Shown here: positions 15,147-20,735 of the stretch, one piece after another | Layout: every line of letters starts with the position of its first letter | Position numbering within the stretch: position 1 is the stretch's first letter | Source: a virus | Virus record (IMG/VR): IMGVR_UViG_3300031851_000245 | Coordinates: 1-20,735 of that record | Length of the DNA stretch: 20,735 nucleotides | Reading direction: 5' to 3' (one strand) | The notes under the pieces: generated by a model | The model's database searches: none | Told to the model about the DNA's origin: nothing | Seen by the model: the letters and a program-made list of their open reading frames with translations, nothing else | Position numbers and translations under genes: made by a program

Positions 15147-15617
15147 CTATACTTGTTCTAACCTCTCCATAAGTCTTTCAGCACGGTTAGTAACTTGCTT
15201 ATGCCACCTACTGTCTCTACCTTCTACTGCGGCAGTTTTCCAATCTTCTTCGATGATTGCGGCATGCATTTTCTTAAACTTACTTAATCGTGTACGACCC
15301 ATGTTAAACATCATGTTAACCAAGATTTGCTGGACTTCGTCGGGTAAGTCTCCAAACACCCCGTCTTCGTATAACAATTCACATTCACTGATTGCTGTGT
15401 CAAGGTCTTTTTCAAAACATTCTTTGACCCTGTCTTCGTCGACCGGCGTTCCAACTGCTTGTCCGTGCTCCGGGTCTGTCTCAAGGACAAGATGCCCGAC
15501 ACCGAATGTTGGGTAGCCAAGGTGGTCAAGGTAGATTTCATTTACTACTCCTTCGTCTATTTTCAGTTGTTCAAATACTGCTTCTCTGTCTAATTTTGTA
15601 TCTCTAAAAAATCCCAT
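15147..15617 (-). CDS. e: T4-type lysozyme / endolysin (GH24)
   Basis: A 156-residue enzyme close to T4 lysozyme (164 aa), which cuts the MurNAc-GlcNAc bond of peptidoglycan. The catalytic triad is intact with the T4 spacing: Glu22 (IDEG), Asp31 (YLDH) and Thr37 (YPTFGVGH). The C-terminal signature DSRWHKQVTNRAERL matches the T4 SRWYNQTPNRAKR region. There is no signal peptide, so it needs a holin for release. The ATG overlaps the stop of the 198-aa gene by one base (TAATG, 15615-15619). It is the last gene of the dnaJ-clpA operon. A near-consensus late element (AATAAATA at 15864-15871) about 250 nt upstream may give late expression. A baseplate gp5 lysozyme is unlikely, as no OB or needle domain is fused. 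Confidence 0.9.
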   Translation of the reverse strand: MGFFRDTKLDREAVFEQLKIDEGVVNEIYLDHLGYPTFGVGHLVLETDPEHGQAVGTPVDEDRVKECFEKDLDTAISECELLYEDGVFGDLPDEVQQILVNMMFNMGRTRLSKFKKMHAAIIEEDWKTAAVEGRDSRWHKQVTNRAERLMERLEQV

Positions 15618-16213
15618 TATGTCTCCATTGTTTCGCTGTATAGTTTACAGACTTTTAATTCTCTTACTGACTCTTGTTTTAGAACCAGTCTTATTTTTGC
15701 TATATCGTGCTTTTCGTTTGTATACAATATGTGTGTATAACCAGACTTGCTACGATGTATTCTATTAGAACCTTGTTTGTATAAATTGGTAATGATGTTT
15801 TGAATTTTCTTATTCTCACTTTCATTATTTCTCCAGTGTTTACTAAGTTCTACCCTGTACCTATATTTATTAAAATATAGTTTCTCTCTACAGTCTAAGT
15901 CGCCTTTCTTCAAGTCTTCCCATATCTCATTATTGTAAGGGGCATAAACTTTTGTTACTATGTCTTCGAAATTGTTTACAAACTTTTCTGCTATATCTAG
16001 TTTGCAAAAGTAAAAACTAAGTTCATTACGTTGTACACAGGTATAATCACTCCAAAGGTCGGGCAAGTTCTTTTCATCATGTAACCACTTAAACAATTCT
16101 TCAAAACGAACTGCGTCGTGGTCCCATTGATTGCCCTTAACAACTACTTTAAATGCGTAATTGTTGTAATAAATTTTTGGTATAGGTTGTACTTCTAAAT
16201 TAACTTTAAGCAT
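15617..16213 (-). CDS. Unknown protein between ClpA and lysozyme
   Basis: A 198-residue basic, aromatic-rich protein (many Tyr, Trp, Asn and Lys) with no signal, TM or recognised motif. Visible landmarks are YNNYAFKVVVKGNQWDHD near the start, a central WEDLKKGDLDCREKLYFNKYRYRVELSKHW, and a basic stretch RIHRSKSGYTHILYTN near 155-170. Its ATG lies inside the end of clpA (8-bp overlap) and its stop overlaps the lysozyme start, so it is translated with both. Because it is joined to clpA it could be an adaptor or substrate of the Clp machine, but this is only a guess from position. Confidence 0.65.
   Translation of the reverse strand: MLKVNLEVQPIPKIYYNNYAFKVVVKGNQWDHDAVRFEELFKWLHDEKNLPDLWSDYTCVQRNELSFYFCKLDIAEKFVNNFEDIVTKVYAPYNNEIWEDLKKGDLDCREKLYFNKYRYRVELSKHWRNNESENKKIQNIITNLYKQGSNRIHRSKSGYTHILYTNEKHDIAKIRLVLKQESVRELKVCKLYSETMET
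15864..15871 (-). promoter_or_regulatory. Possible internal late promoter ahead of lysozyme
   Basis: AATAAATA followed by TAG, one base from the GATAAATA element and with the same TAG continuation as the site at 3731-3738. It lies within the 198-aa gene. AT-richness makes chance matches likely. Confidence 0.3.
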
Positions 16214-18392
16214 TTGGCTCCTGTGGTATAAATTTAATTGTATCTTCTACATAGTCAACTGTGATTACACCGCTTGTAGTTTCTTCAAATAGTATTTGTT
16301 TACTAAGAGGCTTTTTAACTTCTTCTTCAAACAATCTCTTAAGTGGTCTTGCTCCCATTGTAGGGTCATAACCTTTCTCAGCAAGATACTTCTTGGCCGC
16401 GGCAGTAAGTTTAATCTTAATCTTAGTATCGTTTGCCTTAAGTAGTTCATTAGTATCTTTAATTGTTCTAGTAACAATAGACATAATTTCTTTAGGCCCT
16501 AGCACATTAAATCTAATAAATGCGTCAATCCTATTTCTAAACTCTGGTGTAAAAAATTCTTTGGTTGCTTGTATGTCAGCATCGGCATGTGTCTTTTCGC
16601 CAAACCCAATCTTAGCAGTATCTAGTTTTGCGGCACCTAAGTTAGATGTCATTAACAATATAACATTAGTAAAGTCAACAGTTTTGCCTGTGGCACCTGT
16701 AAGTCTACCATCGTCCATTACTTGTAGCAATACCTGTAATACTTCTGGTGCGGCTTTCTCTACTTCATCTAGTAATAAAATACAGTTAGGATTTTTATCT
16801 ACTTCTGATAGCAACATACCTTGACCCATTTCGCCTTCAGCATGTCCTACATATCCAGGAGGAGCACCAATCAGTTTACTTACACTATGTCTTTCCATGT
16901 ACTCAGACATGTCAAAACGTATAAGTTTAACGTCCATTGTTTCTGCTAACTGCTTTGCTGTTTCTGTTTTACCAACACCAGTAGGACCAACAAATAAGAA
17001 ACTACCAATTGGCTTGTTAGTGTCTCTTAGTCCTGCTTTACTTACTAAAATACTTTCTACTAGTTTATCAACTGCCGTGTCTTGTCCAAACACTTTAGAT
17101 TTAATATCTTTATCAAGTGTTTTATATCCTTTGGTGTCTTCGATATCAATAACATCTGCTTTCATCTTAGCAATTTTAGATACTTGCTGTAGTACAGTTT
17201 CCATTGTTACTTCTTTATTTTCTGCTATCTTAGTAACAGCACCGGATGAATCAATAACATCTAATGCTTTATCTGGAAATAATTTATTCTTAATATATCT
17301 GTCGCATAGTTCTACGGACTTTTGTATTAAGTCTTTTGTATATGTAACACCATGGAAGTCTTCGTAATGACTTTGTAGGCCTAAACATATTTTAATTGTG
17401 TCCTTTAATGACGGTTCAAGGATATCTAGTCTTTGGAACCTACGCATTAATGCTCTATCTTTTTCAAAGTTGCTGGCCCATTCATCTGGTGTAGTAGCAC
17501 CTACACATAATAACTTACCTTTGCCTAGCAATGGCTTTAACATGTTGGCGGCATCTACATTACTGCCACCGGCACTACCGGCACCCATTATCATATGTAT
17601 CTCGTCTATAAACAAAATAGCAGTAGGGTCGTTTTCGATTTGTTCAAGTACATTTTTTAAACGTTCTTCAAAGTCTCCTCTGTACTTTGTGCCTGCTAAC
17701 ATTGTAGCAATATCTAATTGGTATACAGTTTTATCTAGTAATATTTTAGGTACATCTTTTTGTACAATTTTATATGCTATGCCTTCAGCAATAGCAGTCT
17801 TACCTACACCTGGCTCACCAACTAAACATACATTGTTCTTTTTACGTCTAGCAAGTACTTCAACAACGTCTGTAACTTCTTCTGCCCTACCTATAAGCGG
17901 ATCAATAGCATTGTTGCCTGCTTCAATGTTTAAGTTTTTAAGGTAGTCTACATCTTCAAAGTCCTCTGATGCCGCACCACTTGATAAATGTTCGATTAGT
18001 TTCTGTCTGTCTAAACCATTAATAGCAATAAAATACTGAGCATGACTTTGCTGTTCGTTAGTAATACTTACAAGTACATCAATTGGATTAATGTTTTCTC
18101 TACCATTAAATATACTTTGTGCGAATGCTCTTTGAAATACACGTTCCACAGCCATTGTCTTTTTAGGATCACCAGTACTACCTGCTTCAGACTTTAAGTT
18201 ATTAAATTCATAGTCCTCTAAATATTGCTGTAGGTCTTTTCTTAAAGTATCCATATCTATTTCTAGTGATGTACATACTTTAATAATCTCTTCTTCTTCT
18301 AAAAGAGCAAGGGCAATATGCTCAATGGTAACGTACTCGTGACCGTAATTAATTGCCTGTGCTACTGAGTTTGCTAAGATTTTATCTATCAT
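16206..18392 (-). CDS. clpA: ClpA-type AAA+ unfoldase
   Basis: A 728-residue protein of full ClpA length (E. coli 758), with all parts present: a Clp N-domain (1-135) and two AAA+ modules. D1 has Walker A GEPGVGKT at 192-199, Walker B LFIDE at 260-264, pore loop KYRG at 236-239 and the Arg-rich RALMRRF at 313-319. D2 has Walker A GPTGVGKT at 469-476, Walker B LLLDE at 539-543, pore loop GYVG at 513-516 and sensor-2 GARPLKR at 680-686. No ClpB-type middle coiled coil is present. IGF at 595-597 corresponds to the IGL/IGF tripeptide that docks ClpP, and no clpP is visible here, so it probably borrows the host protease. It follows dnaJ by 8 nt and overlaps the 198-aa gene. Confidence 0.92.
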   Translation of the reverse strand: MIDKILANSVAQAINYGHEYVTIEHIALALLEEEEIIKVCTSLEIDMDTLRKDLQQYLEDYEFNNLKSEAGSTGDPKKTMAVERVFQRAFAQSIFNGRENINPIDVLVSITNEQQSHAQYFIAINGLDRQKLIEHLSSGAASEDFEDVDYLKNLNIEAGNNAIDPLIGRAEEVTDVVEVLARRKKNNVCLVGEPGVGKTAIAEGIAYKIVQKDVPKILLDKTVYQLDIATMLAGTKYRGDFEERLKNVLEQIENDPTAILFIDEIHMIMGAGSAGGSNVDAANMLKPLLGKGKLLCVGATTPDEWASNFEKDRALMRRFQRLDILEPSLKDTIKICLGLQSHYEDFHGVTYTKDLIQKSVELCDRYIKNKLFPDKALDVIDSSGAVTKIAENKEVTMETVLQQVSKIAKMKADVIDIEDTKGYKTLDKDIKSKVFGQDTAVDKLVESILVSKAGLRDTNKPIGSFLFVGPTGVGKTETAKQLAETMDVKLIRFDMSEYMERHSVSKLIGAPPGYVGHAEGEMGQGMLLSEVDKNPNCILLLDEVEKAAPEVLQVLLQVMDDGRLTGATGKTVDFTNVILLMTSNLGAAKLDTAKIGFGEKTHADADIQATKEFFTPEFRNRIDAFIRFNVLGPKEIMSIVTRTIKDTNELLKANDTKIKIKLTAAAKKYLAEKGYDPTMGARPLKRLFEEEVKKPLSKQILFEETTSGVITVDYVEDTIKFIPQEPNA

Positions 18393-18400
18393 AATACTAT

Positions 18401-19207
18401 TTAACTTTTACGTTTTCTCTCCTGTTGAATTTGTTGTAACATTTTTTTATGCTGTGGTGATAAGTCATCTGGTACAGATACTTTTACTAAAATTATAAAA
18501 TCTCCTACTATACTAGAATGAGCATTTGTAAATCCTTGACCTCTTAATTTAAGTTTAGCATCTGACTCTGTGCCTGGCGGTATAGATACATTTAATTGCT
18601 TACCTGATATATGTTGTACTACTACAGTTGTACCAAGGATAGCATTTATGTAATCAACTTCAATTGCTCCTATTAAATTAATACCATCTCTGCCAAATGT
18701 ATTATGAGGCATTACATTTATTCTTACCCTAAGATCACCTGATGGTAAACTAGGATCTTGTTTAGGTGCCTTGCCAGGTATATTGTAAACAGTACCCGGC
18801 TTTATGCCAGTAGGTACTTGTACTTCAATAGGACCTGTGCCTACATCAATTTGTCTCTTGGCACCAAAGTAAACATCTTCTAGTGAAATGTTTAGTTGTG
18901 TTTCAGCATTAAAGTTTTGCGGTCTTCTTTGTTGCTGTCTGCTAAACATATCGCCAAATATATCAGCAAAAGGATTACCTCTGCCAGCAAATGGATCGCC
19001 GCCCTGCTGTCTAAAAGGATTAGGATTATCGTATTCGTATTTTTTATCTGCGTCGCTTAGTGTTTCATATGCTCGTTGGATTTCTTTAAACTTTTCTGGA
19101 TCACCACCTTTGTCAGGGTGATGTTTACTCGCAAGTTTACGATATGCTTTTTTTATTTCGTCTGGTGTAGTGGTATGATTAACACCAAGTATTTCGTAGT
19201 AATCCAT
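18401..19207 (-). CDS. dnaJ: DnaJ-family co-chaperone, class B (CbpA-like)
   Basis: A 268-residue J-protein. The J domain (2-60) has the HPD that triggers Hsp70 ATP hydrolysis at residues 30-32. A Gly/Phe-rich linker (61-96, with [11 protein letters not shown]) follows. Then come two C-terminal substrate-binding beta domains (about 97-175, opening [16 protein letters not shown], and 176-250). The Cys-rich zinc finger of true DnaJ is absent, so it is class B. The start is anchored by the conserved MDYYEILGV. The -10 box of its promoter ends 6 nt before this ATG, which predicts leaderless mRNA. It heads the operon with clpA, the 198-aa gene and lysozyme. No dnaK is seen, so it must work with host DnaK, perhaps feeding clients to phage assembly or to ClpA. 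Confidence 0.93.
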   Translation of the reverse strand: MDYYEILGVNHTTTPDEIKKAYRKLASKHHPDKGGDPEKFKEIQRAYETLSDADKKYEYDNPNPFRQQGGDPFAGRGNPFADIFGDMFSRQQQRRPQNFNAETQLNISLEDVYFGAKRQIDVGTGPIEVQVPTGIKPGTVYNIPGKAPKQDPSLPSGDLRVRINVMPHNTFGRDGINLIGAIEVDYINAILGTTVVVQHISGKQLNVSIPPGTESDAKLKLRGQGFTNAHSSIVGDFIILVKVSVPDDLSPQHKKMLQQIQQERKRKS

Positions 19208-19213
19208 TTGTAT

Positions 19214-19241
19214 ATTATACAGGATTTACTTGTAAAGTCAA
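19214..19241 (-). promoter_or_regulatory. Sigma70-type promoter for dnaJ-clpA
   Basis: Minus strand: TTGACT (19241-19236), 16-bp spacer, TATAAT (19219-19214). The ATG of dnaJ begins at 19207, just where transcription should start. An inverted repeat ACTTG/CAAGT (19228-19232 and 19239-19243) covers the -35 box. The promoter abuts the end of the lipoprotein gene. Confidence 0.75.
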
Positions 19242-19242
19242 G

Positions 19243-19653
19243 TTAATCTGTATCAGAAAGGTTGTCAAGGAAGGCACTTAATGATGATTTAGTTTCAGAT
19301 TTAGTCTGCTCTCCCTCGTAATATTTTTTATATTGCTCTAATTGGAATCTTAATTTCTGTATTTGCTTGTTATTTAACTGCATATTGTACTGTAGTTGTT
19401 GCCAGCCTAAGTCAGTAAACCCAAATACTACAGGATCAATTCCTTCTTCTTCAAGTCTAGCAAACACTTCTTTTTGATTCTTGCTTGTGATAACTATAAC
19501 TTCTATCTTATTCATTGTTTCAACAGTAATAGGATCTAAGTTAAGTTTTTCTCTTTCTACTTCAGTAGTAAAAATTTCTATTGGCTTGACGCCCATTGAT
19601 GAACAGCCTGTGATTAACATTACTAATATGATTGGTGCTAATAGTTTTTTCAT
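19243..19653 (-). CDS. Outer-membrane lipoprotein, o-spanin candidate
   Basis: A 136-residue lipoprotein. A lipoprotein signal with basic start and hydrophobic core ends in the lipobox LITGC (13-17); Cys17 would be lipidated, and Ser18 at +2 favours the outer membrane. The mature part has a small domain (VEVIVITSKNQKEVFARL-like, about 50-85) and a Gln/Lys-rich helix (about 88-115, LNNKQIQKLRFQLEQYKKYY). It follows the membrane coiled-coil gene with a TAATG overlap (19651-19655), the Rz/Rz1 arrangement of spanins, which fuse inner and outer membranes at lysis. It is longer than lambda Rz1. I recall similar lipoprotein and membrane pairs in marine phages. A virion-linked lipoprotein is the main alternative. 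Confidence 0.65.
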   Translation of the reverse strand: MKKLLAPIILVMLITGCSSMGVKPIEIFTTEVEREKLNLDPITVETMNKIEVIVITSKNQKEVFARLEEEGIDPVVFGFTDLGWQQLQYNMQLNNKQIQKLRFQLEQYKKYYEGEQTKSETKSSLSAFLDNLSDTD

Positions 19654-20141
19654 TAGTTACCCTCGTAATTGGGATTGGCACTCGGTGAACATATTGCGTT
19701 GTAGCCTGGGTCTGTTTTTAACTTAACTGCTTTCTCTTCTTCAGTAAGTGGACTACCCTGTGCTATTTCATTACAACGAATTTGGTTGTTCATATCATTA
19801 TTTAATATTCGCTCTACACTCATAGGACGATTTGCGGCTAGGTCACCTAAGTCTCTGACCTTACCGTCTGCGTTTGTTTTATTGAATCTTGTTTCTAAGA
19901 ACTTTCTTTCTCTTTCTAGTCGAGCATTCTCATTTTGTAACTCAGCATACATTTTCTTTTGTGCTTCGAAGTCTTGCTCACGTTGAGCCATTAGTTTCTT
20001 TTGTTCTTCGATACCTGTTTCGAGTTTGGCATTGTTAGCCTCTGATATGGCTAGGTTGGCTTGTAAGTTTTTAACATAAAGGAAACCACCACCGGCTACG
20101 CCGAGGGCAAGTAACATTAATATTAACTTAATTTTGAACAT
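19653..20141 (-). CDS. Membrane-anchored coiled-coil protein, i-spanin candidate
   Basis: A 162-residue protein with an N-terminal TM anchor (about 5-23, KLILMLLALGVAGGGFLYV), then a Glu/Gln/Lys-rich coiled coil (about 25-90), then a C-terminal segment (KVRDLGDLAANRPMSVERILNN and IRCNEIAQGSPLTEEE) with Cys123 and Cys151. One N-terminal TM and a periplasmic coiled coil are the hallmarks of i-spanins (Rz). The next gene is a lipoprotein overlapping by one base. The first 14 bases overlap the end of the ACP-like gene. In lysis the pair would bridge the periplasm after lysozyme has removed the wall. The assignment rests on architecture and pairing, not on a recognised family. Confidence 0.65.
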   Translation of the reverse strand: MFKIKLILMLLALGVAGGGFLYVKNLQANLAISEANNAKLETGIEEQKKLMAQREQDFEAQKKMYAELQNENARLERERKFLETRFNKTNADGKVRDLGDLAANRPMSVERILNNDMNNQIRCNEIAQGSPLTEEEKAVKLKTDPGYNAICSPSANPNYEGN

Positions 20142-20358
20142 TATGCTTCTCTACTAGGTCTAAAACTTGTTGAACAGTTTGTACATCAAAAGTTTCTTCT
20201 TCCGGAATAGTTATTCCTAGTTTTTCTTCAAGTTGCATGAAGATATCAACTACGTCTAACTCGTCCGCGCCTAGGTCATTAAGCATATTTGTCTCAGGTA
20301 ATATTTCCTTGTTTCGACCGAAATGGCCTTTTAAAATGTCTAAAACTGTGTCATTCAT
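20128..20358 (-). CDS. Acyl-carrier-protein homologue lacking the phosphopantetheine serine
   Basis: A 76-residue, strongly acidic four-helix protein with the ACP pattern. The conserved loop reads LGADELDVVDIFMQLEEKLGI; in active ACPs this is GADSLDxVE, with the Ser of DSL carrying the 4'-phosphopantetheine arm. Here that position is Glu33 (codon GAG), not Ser. The sequence elsewhere (IPEEETFDVQTVQQVLDLV) is intact, so the fold is probably kept but the protein cannot be charged in the usual way. It may bind ACP partners such as host fatty-acid or lipid A enzymes without carrying a chain. It lies in an operon with the spanin candidates: its ATG overlaps the stop of the gene upstream (TAATG), and its end overlaps the next gene by 14 bp. 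Confidence 0.8.
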   Translation of the reverse strand: MNDTVLDILKGHFGRNKEILPETNMLNDLGADELDVVDIFMQLEEKLGITIPEEETFDVQTVQQVLDLVEKHNVQN

Positions 20359-20735
20359 TATATTTTCTTTAGTAATAATACTTTATCACTATTCTCTTTT
20401 GTTATGGTAAATCTTTGGTCGCTAAAGTTATTAACAGTATAAAACTTACCTAAGCATCTTTCTAAAAATATATCTTCAGTTGTTCTATCTAATATAGGCT
20501 CCTGTGATATATCTTCCATTATGCCTTGGTCACCAAAGTTAACGAGTTCATAGTTAAAACTTTTACGTCCGTTGTTAATGGTAATTATATTGCTTTCTTC
20601 ACTTTCGTCAAGTGTAACATTAGAAATTAAACTTTCTAAGAAAAAGTTTCCTATGTTATTATTGTACTCGTTCTTTTCTTCTTTCATTTTATTCTCTTTG
20701 AATTCTTCTCTACTAACATACTTATCTGGGTCTGT
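20358..20735 (-). CDS. Unknown protein, 5' end probably beyond the window
   Basis: At least 109 residues from an ATG at 20687. The frame stays open through 16 more codons to the window edge (beginning TDPDKYVSREEF), with no Met among them, and the ATG at 20687 has only a weak AGAG before it, so the true start is probably outside. The product is acidic and Asn-rich, and I do not recognise it. The middle has a short beta-like region (NIITINNGRKSFNYELVNFG), and the end (KFYTVNNFSDQRFTITK, then VLLLKKI) looks like a closing beta hairpin. It is co-transcribed with the ACP-like and spanin-like genes, linked by TAATG at 20356-20360. Confidence 0.55.
   Translation of the reverse strand, partial: TDPDKYVSREEFKENKMKEEKNEYNNNIGNFFLESLISNVTLDESEESNIITINNGRKSFNYELVNFGDQGIMEDISQEPILDRTTEDIFLERCLGKFYTVNNFSDQRFTITKENSDKVLLLKKI

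Noticed and set aside
1-20735. tRNA genes or integration site
   Set aside because: I found no cloverleaf-like segment, integrase or att-type direct repeat; intergenic gaps are too small for most RNA genes.

Overview
The window looks like a piece of a lytic, T4-like marine myovirus genome. It is AT-rich, almost entirely coding, and all but one gene lies on the minus strand. Several genes overlap their neighbour by one base (TAATG). The gene content points to a pelagic myophage, as seen in phages of SAR11/Pelagibacter and cyanobacteria: large tail-fibre/structural proteins with repeated beta modules, a collagen-like fibre, a T4-type lysozyme, a putative spanin pair, a DsbA-like protein and phage-borne ClpA and DnaJ. 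No photosynthesis gene is visible, so the host cannot be fixed from this piece; a marine alphaproteobacterial host is an inference.

Layout in order of + coordinates. At 1-376 are the first codons of a gene leaving the window (with a strong sigma70-type promoter) and a DsbA-like small gene. At 435-3649 are a glycosyltransferase-like protein, a small unknown, a two-TM protein with an EF-hand loop, and a 461-aa structural protein under a late promoter. At 3757-4428 is the only plus-strand gene, a 2OG-Fe(II) oxygenase-like protein. At 4412-5633 is a three-gene early-type operon of small unknowns. At 5698-7077 are a HAD-family hydrolase and a sulfotransferase-like protein. At 7091-7120 is a strong terminator. 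At 7166-15097 are four virion structural genes: 624 aa, 670 aa, 1156 aa collagen-like, and 119 aa. At 15147-19207 is an operon reading dnaJ, clpA, unknown, lysozyme. At 19243-20735 is an operon reading unknown, ACP-like, i-spanin-like, o-spanin-like lipoprotein.

Two promoter classes can be read directly. Five sites have TTGAC(A/C/T), a 16-17 bp spacer and TATACT/TATAAT; they precede the edge gene, dsbA-like, the small-ORF operon, the HAD gene and dnaJ. Four sites have the exact octamer GATAAATA, close to the T4 late motif TATAAATA; they precede structural genes. This suggests host-polymerase early/middle control of takeover genes and gp55-type late control of virion genes.

The points most worth a second look are: dnaJ (and probably the edge gene) having its -10 box only 6-7 nt from the ATG, implying leaderless mRNA; palindromes sitting in the spacers of two early promoters; an acyl-carrier-protein homologue whose phosphopantetheine serine is replaced by glutamate; a phage ClpA that keeps an IGF ClpP-docking tripeptide and is translationally joined to an unknown protein; and a trio of surface-modification-type enzymes (glycosyltransferase-like, 2OG oxygenase, sulfotransferase) interleaved with the tail-fibre genes.
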